7,352 bases of DNA from a candidate division FCPU426 bacterium (GTDB taxonomy: Bacteria > Oederibacteriota > JAAXVQ01 > JAUVAV01), in contig JAUXBQ010000134.1 of assembly GCA_030619365.1 (NCBI GenBank), positions 1-7,352 of the forward strand. The letters are read 5' to 3'. The position numbers and the translations under genes were made by a program. The notes beneath the pieces were generated by a model. It made no database searches and had not been told where the DNA came from. It saw nothing but the letters and a program-made list of their open reading frames with translations. Of the stretch, positions 6,956 to 7,352 are shown piece after piece (the first letter of the stretch is position 1; every line of letters begins with the position of its first letter).

Positions 6956-7336
6956 CTAAGCATCTAAAACGCTGTCTCCGCATTCGCCGGTGCGTACCCG
7001 CGCTGCTTCCAAAACCGGCATTACAAATATCTTGCCGTCCCCGGGTTTGTTGGTACGATTTACGTCCATAATCGTATTTACTGTCTTTTTCACCAAGCTG
7101 TCAGGAACAATTATTGTCAATGAGCGCTTGGCTACTAAGCGCGGTTCGTGCCCCAGTTGGGATATTGCTTCTTCATATCCCTGTTGGGCTCCGTTCATAA
7201 CCTTGAAATCTACATTTCCTTTGCCCCGGCCGTGTACGCCGCCGGTAGCGGTAAAAGAAGAAATCCCGGCTTCGGACAACGCCTTTTTGGTTATATTCAT
7301 CATATTGATTCTGATTACTGCCATTACTTCTTTCAT
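6956..7336 (-). CDS. nifI2: NifI2, PII-family (GlnB-like) nitrogenase regulator (126 aa)
   Basis: PII signal protein of the NifI2 class, which with NifI1 binds the MoFe protein and stops its activity in response to ammonium and 2-oxoglutarate levels. The PII fold is seen in MKEVMAVIRINMMN (first strand), a long T-loop region from about 34 to 70 containing GRGKGNVDF (36-44), and the C-terminal NKPGDGKIFVMPVLEAARVRTGE (96-118), the GDGKIFV being the nucleotide-binding PII signature. The uridylylated tyrosine context of GlnB/GlnK is not present. The longer T-loop and length above the 112 aa of GlnB fit NifI2 rather than NifI1 (about 105 aa) or housekeeping PII. The ATG at 7336 has AAAGGAG (7350-7344), 7 bases upstream. 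Location directly before nifD matches the nifH-nifI1-nifI2-nifD order of methanogens and anaerobic bacteria, so nifI1 and nifH are expected to the right of the window. Stop TAG. The paralogue call (2 versus 1) rests on sequence and position together. Confidence 0.93.
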   Translation of the reverse strand: MKEVMAVIRINMMNITKKALSEAGISSFTATGGVHGRGKGNVDFKVMNGAQQGYEEAISQLGHEPRLVAKRSLTIIVPDSLVKKTVNTIMDVNRTNKPGDGKIFVMPVLEAARVRTGECGDSVLDA

Positions 7337-7352
7337 GCCTATGCTCCTTTCC

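Noticed and set aside
6939..6983. Longer NifD start at 6983
   Set aside because: It begins inside nifI2, adds a basic 15-residue stretch not typical of NifD, and bypasses the strong GGAGG site placed 7 bases before ATG 6938.
1..7352. Mobile elements, CRISPR arrays, tRNA or rRNA genes, sigma-54 (-24/-12) promoters
   Set aside because: Nearly every base belongs to the seven nif genes; the gaps are 5-25 bases and hold ribosome sites only. I saw no repeat array, transposase, RNA gene or promoter.

Overview
The window is one uninterrupted stretch of a nitrogen-fixation (nif) operon, entirely on the minus strand. In transcription order (right to left) it reads nifI2 - nifD - nifK - nifE - nifN - nifB - thioredoxin-like [2Fe-2S] ferredoxin. 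The last gene is cut by the left edge of the window. The right edge falls just upstream of the nifI2 ribosome binding site, so the usual partners nifH and nifI1 would lie beyond base 7352 and are not seen.

Organism: an anaerobic diazotroph, most likely a bacterium, with moderate GC content and strong GGAGG-type Shine-Dalgarno sites. Four features point to the anaerobe-type (Clostridium pasteurianum-like) molybdenum nitrogenase rather than the Azotobacter/Klebsiella type. NifD carries an insertion of about 50 residues before the FeMo-co histidine. NifK is short (458 aa) and lacks the N-terminal extension. NifB is a stand-alone radical-SAM protein without a NifX domain. A NifI-type PII regulator sits inside the operon. 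Clostridia-like Bacillota, sulfate reducers and other strict anaerobes all fit, and the sequence alone does not fix the phylum. No AnfG/VnfG subunit gene lies between D and K, and the Mo-type cofactor-pocket residues are present.

Layout: 7336-6956 nifI2 (post-translational switch-off of nitrogenase); 6938-5316 nifD and 5291-3915 nifK (MoFe protein); 3893-2565 nifE and 2559-1201 nifN (cofactor-maturation scaffold); 1189-308 nifB (makes NifB-co, the 8Fe core of FeMo-co); 282-1 [2Fe-2S] ferredoxin (3' end missing). Gaps between genes are only 5-25 bases, and no internal promoter or terminator is visible, so the genes are probably co-transcribed. Three start codons (nifD, nifN, nifB) were moved downstream from the longest reading frame because a good Shine-Dalgarno sits just before the inner ATG.

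How the genes work together: NifB builds the Fe-S core, NifEN matures it (with NifH, homocitrate and Mo supplied from elsewhere), and NifDK receives it and reduces N2. The ferredoxin is a candidate redox partner. NifI2, with an off-window NifI1, would turn activity off when ammonium is sensed. The region is mostly ordinary. The point most worth a second look is that NifE and NifN together keep all six cysteines that hold the P-cluster in NifDK, whereas the well-studied Azotobacter NifEN keeps four.
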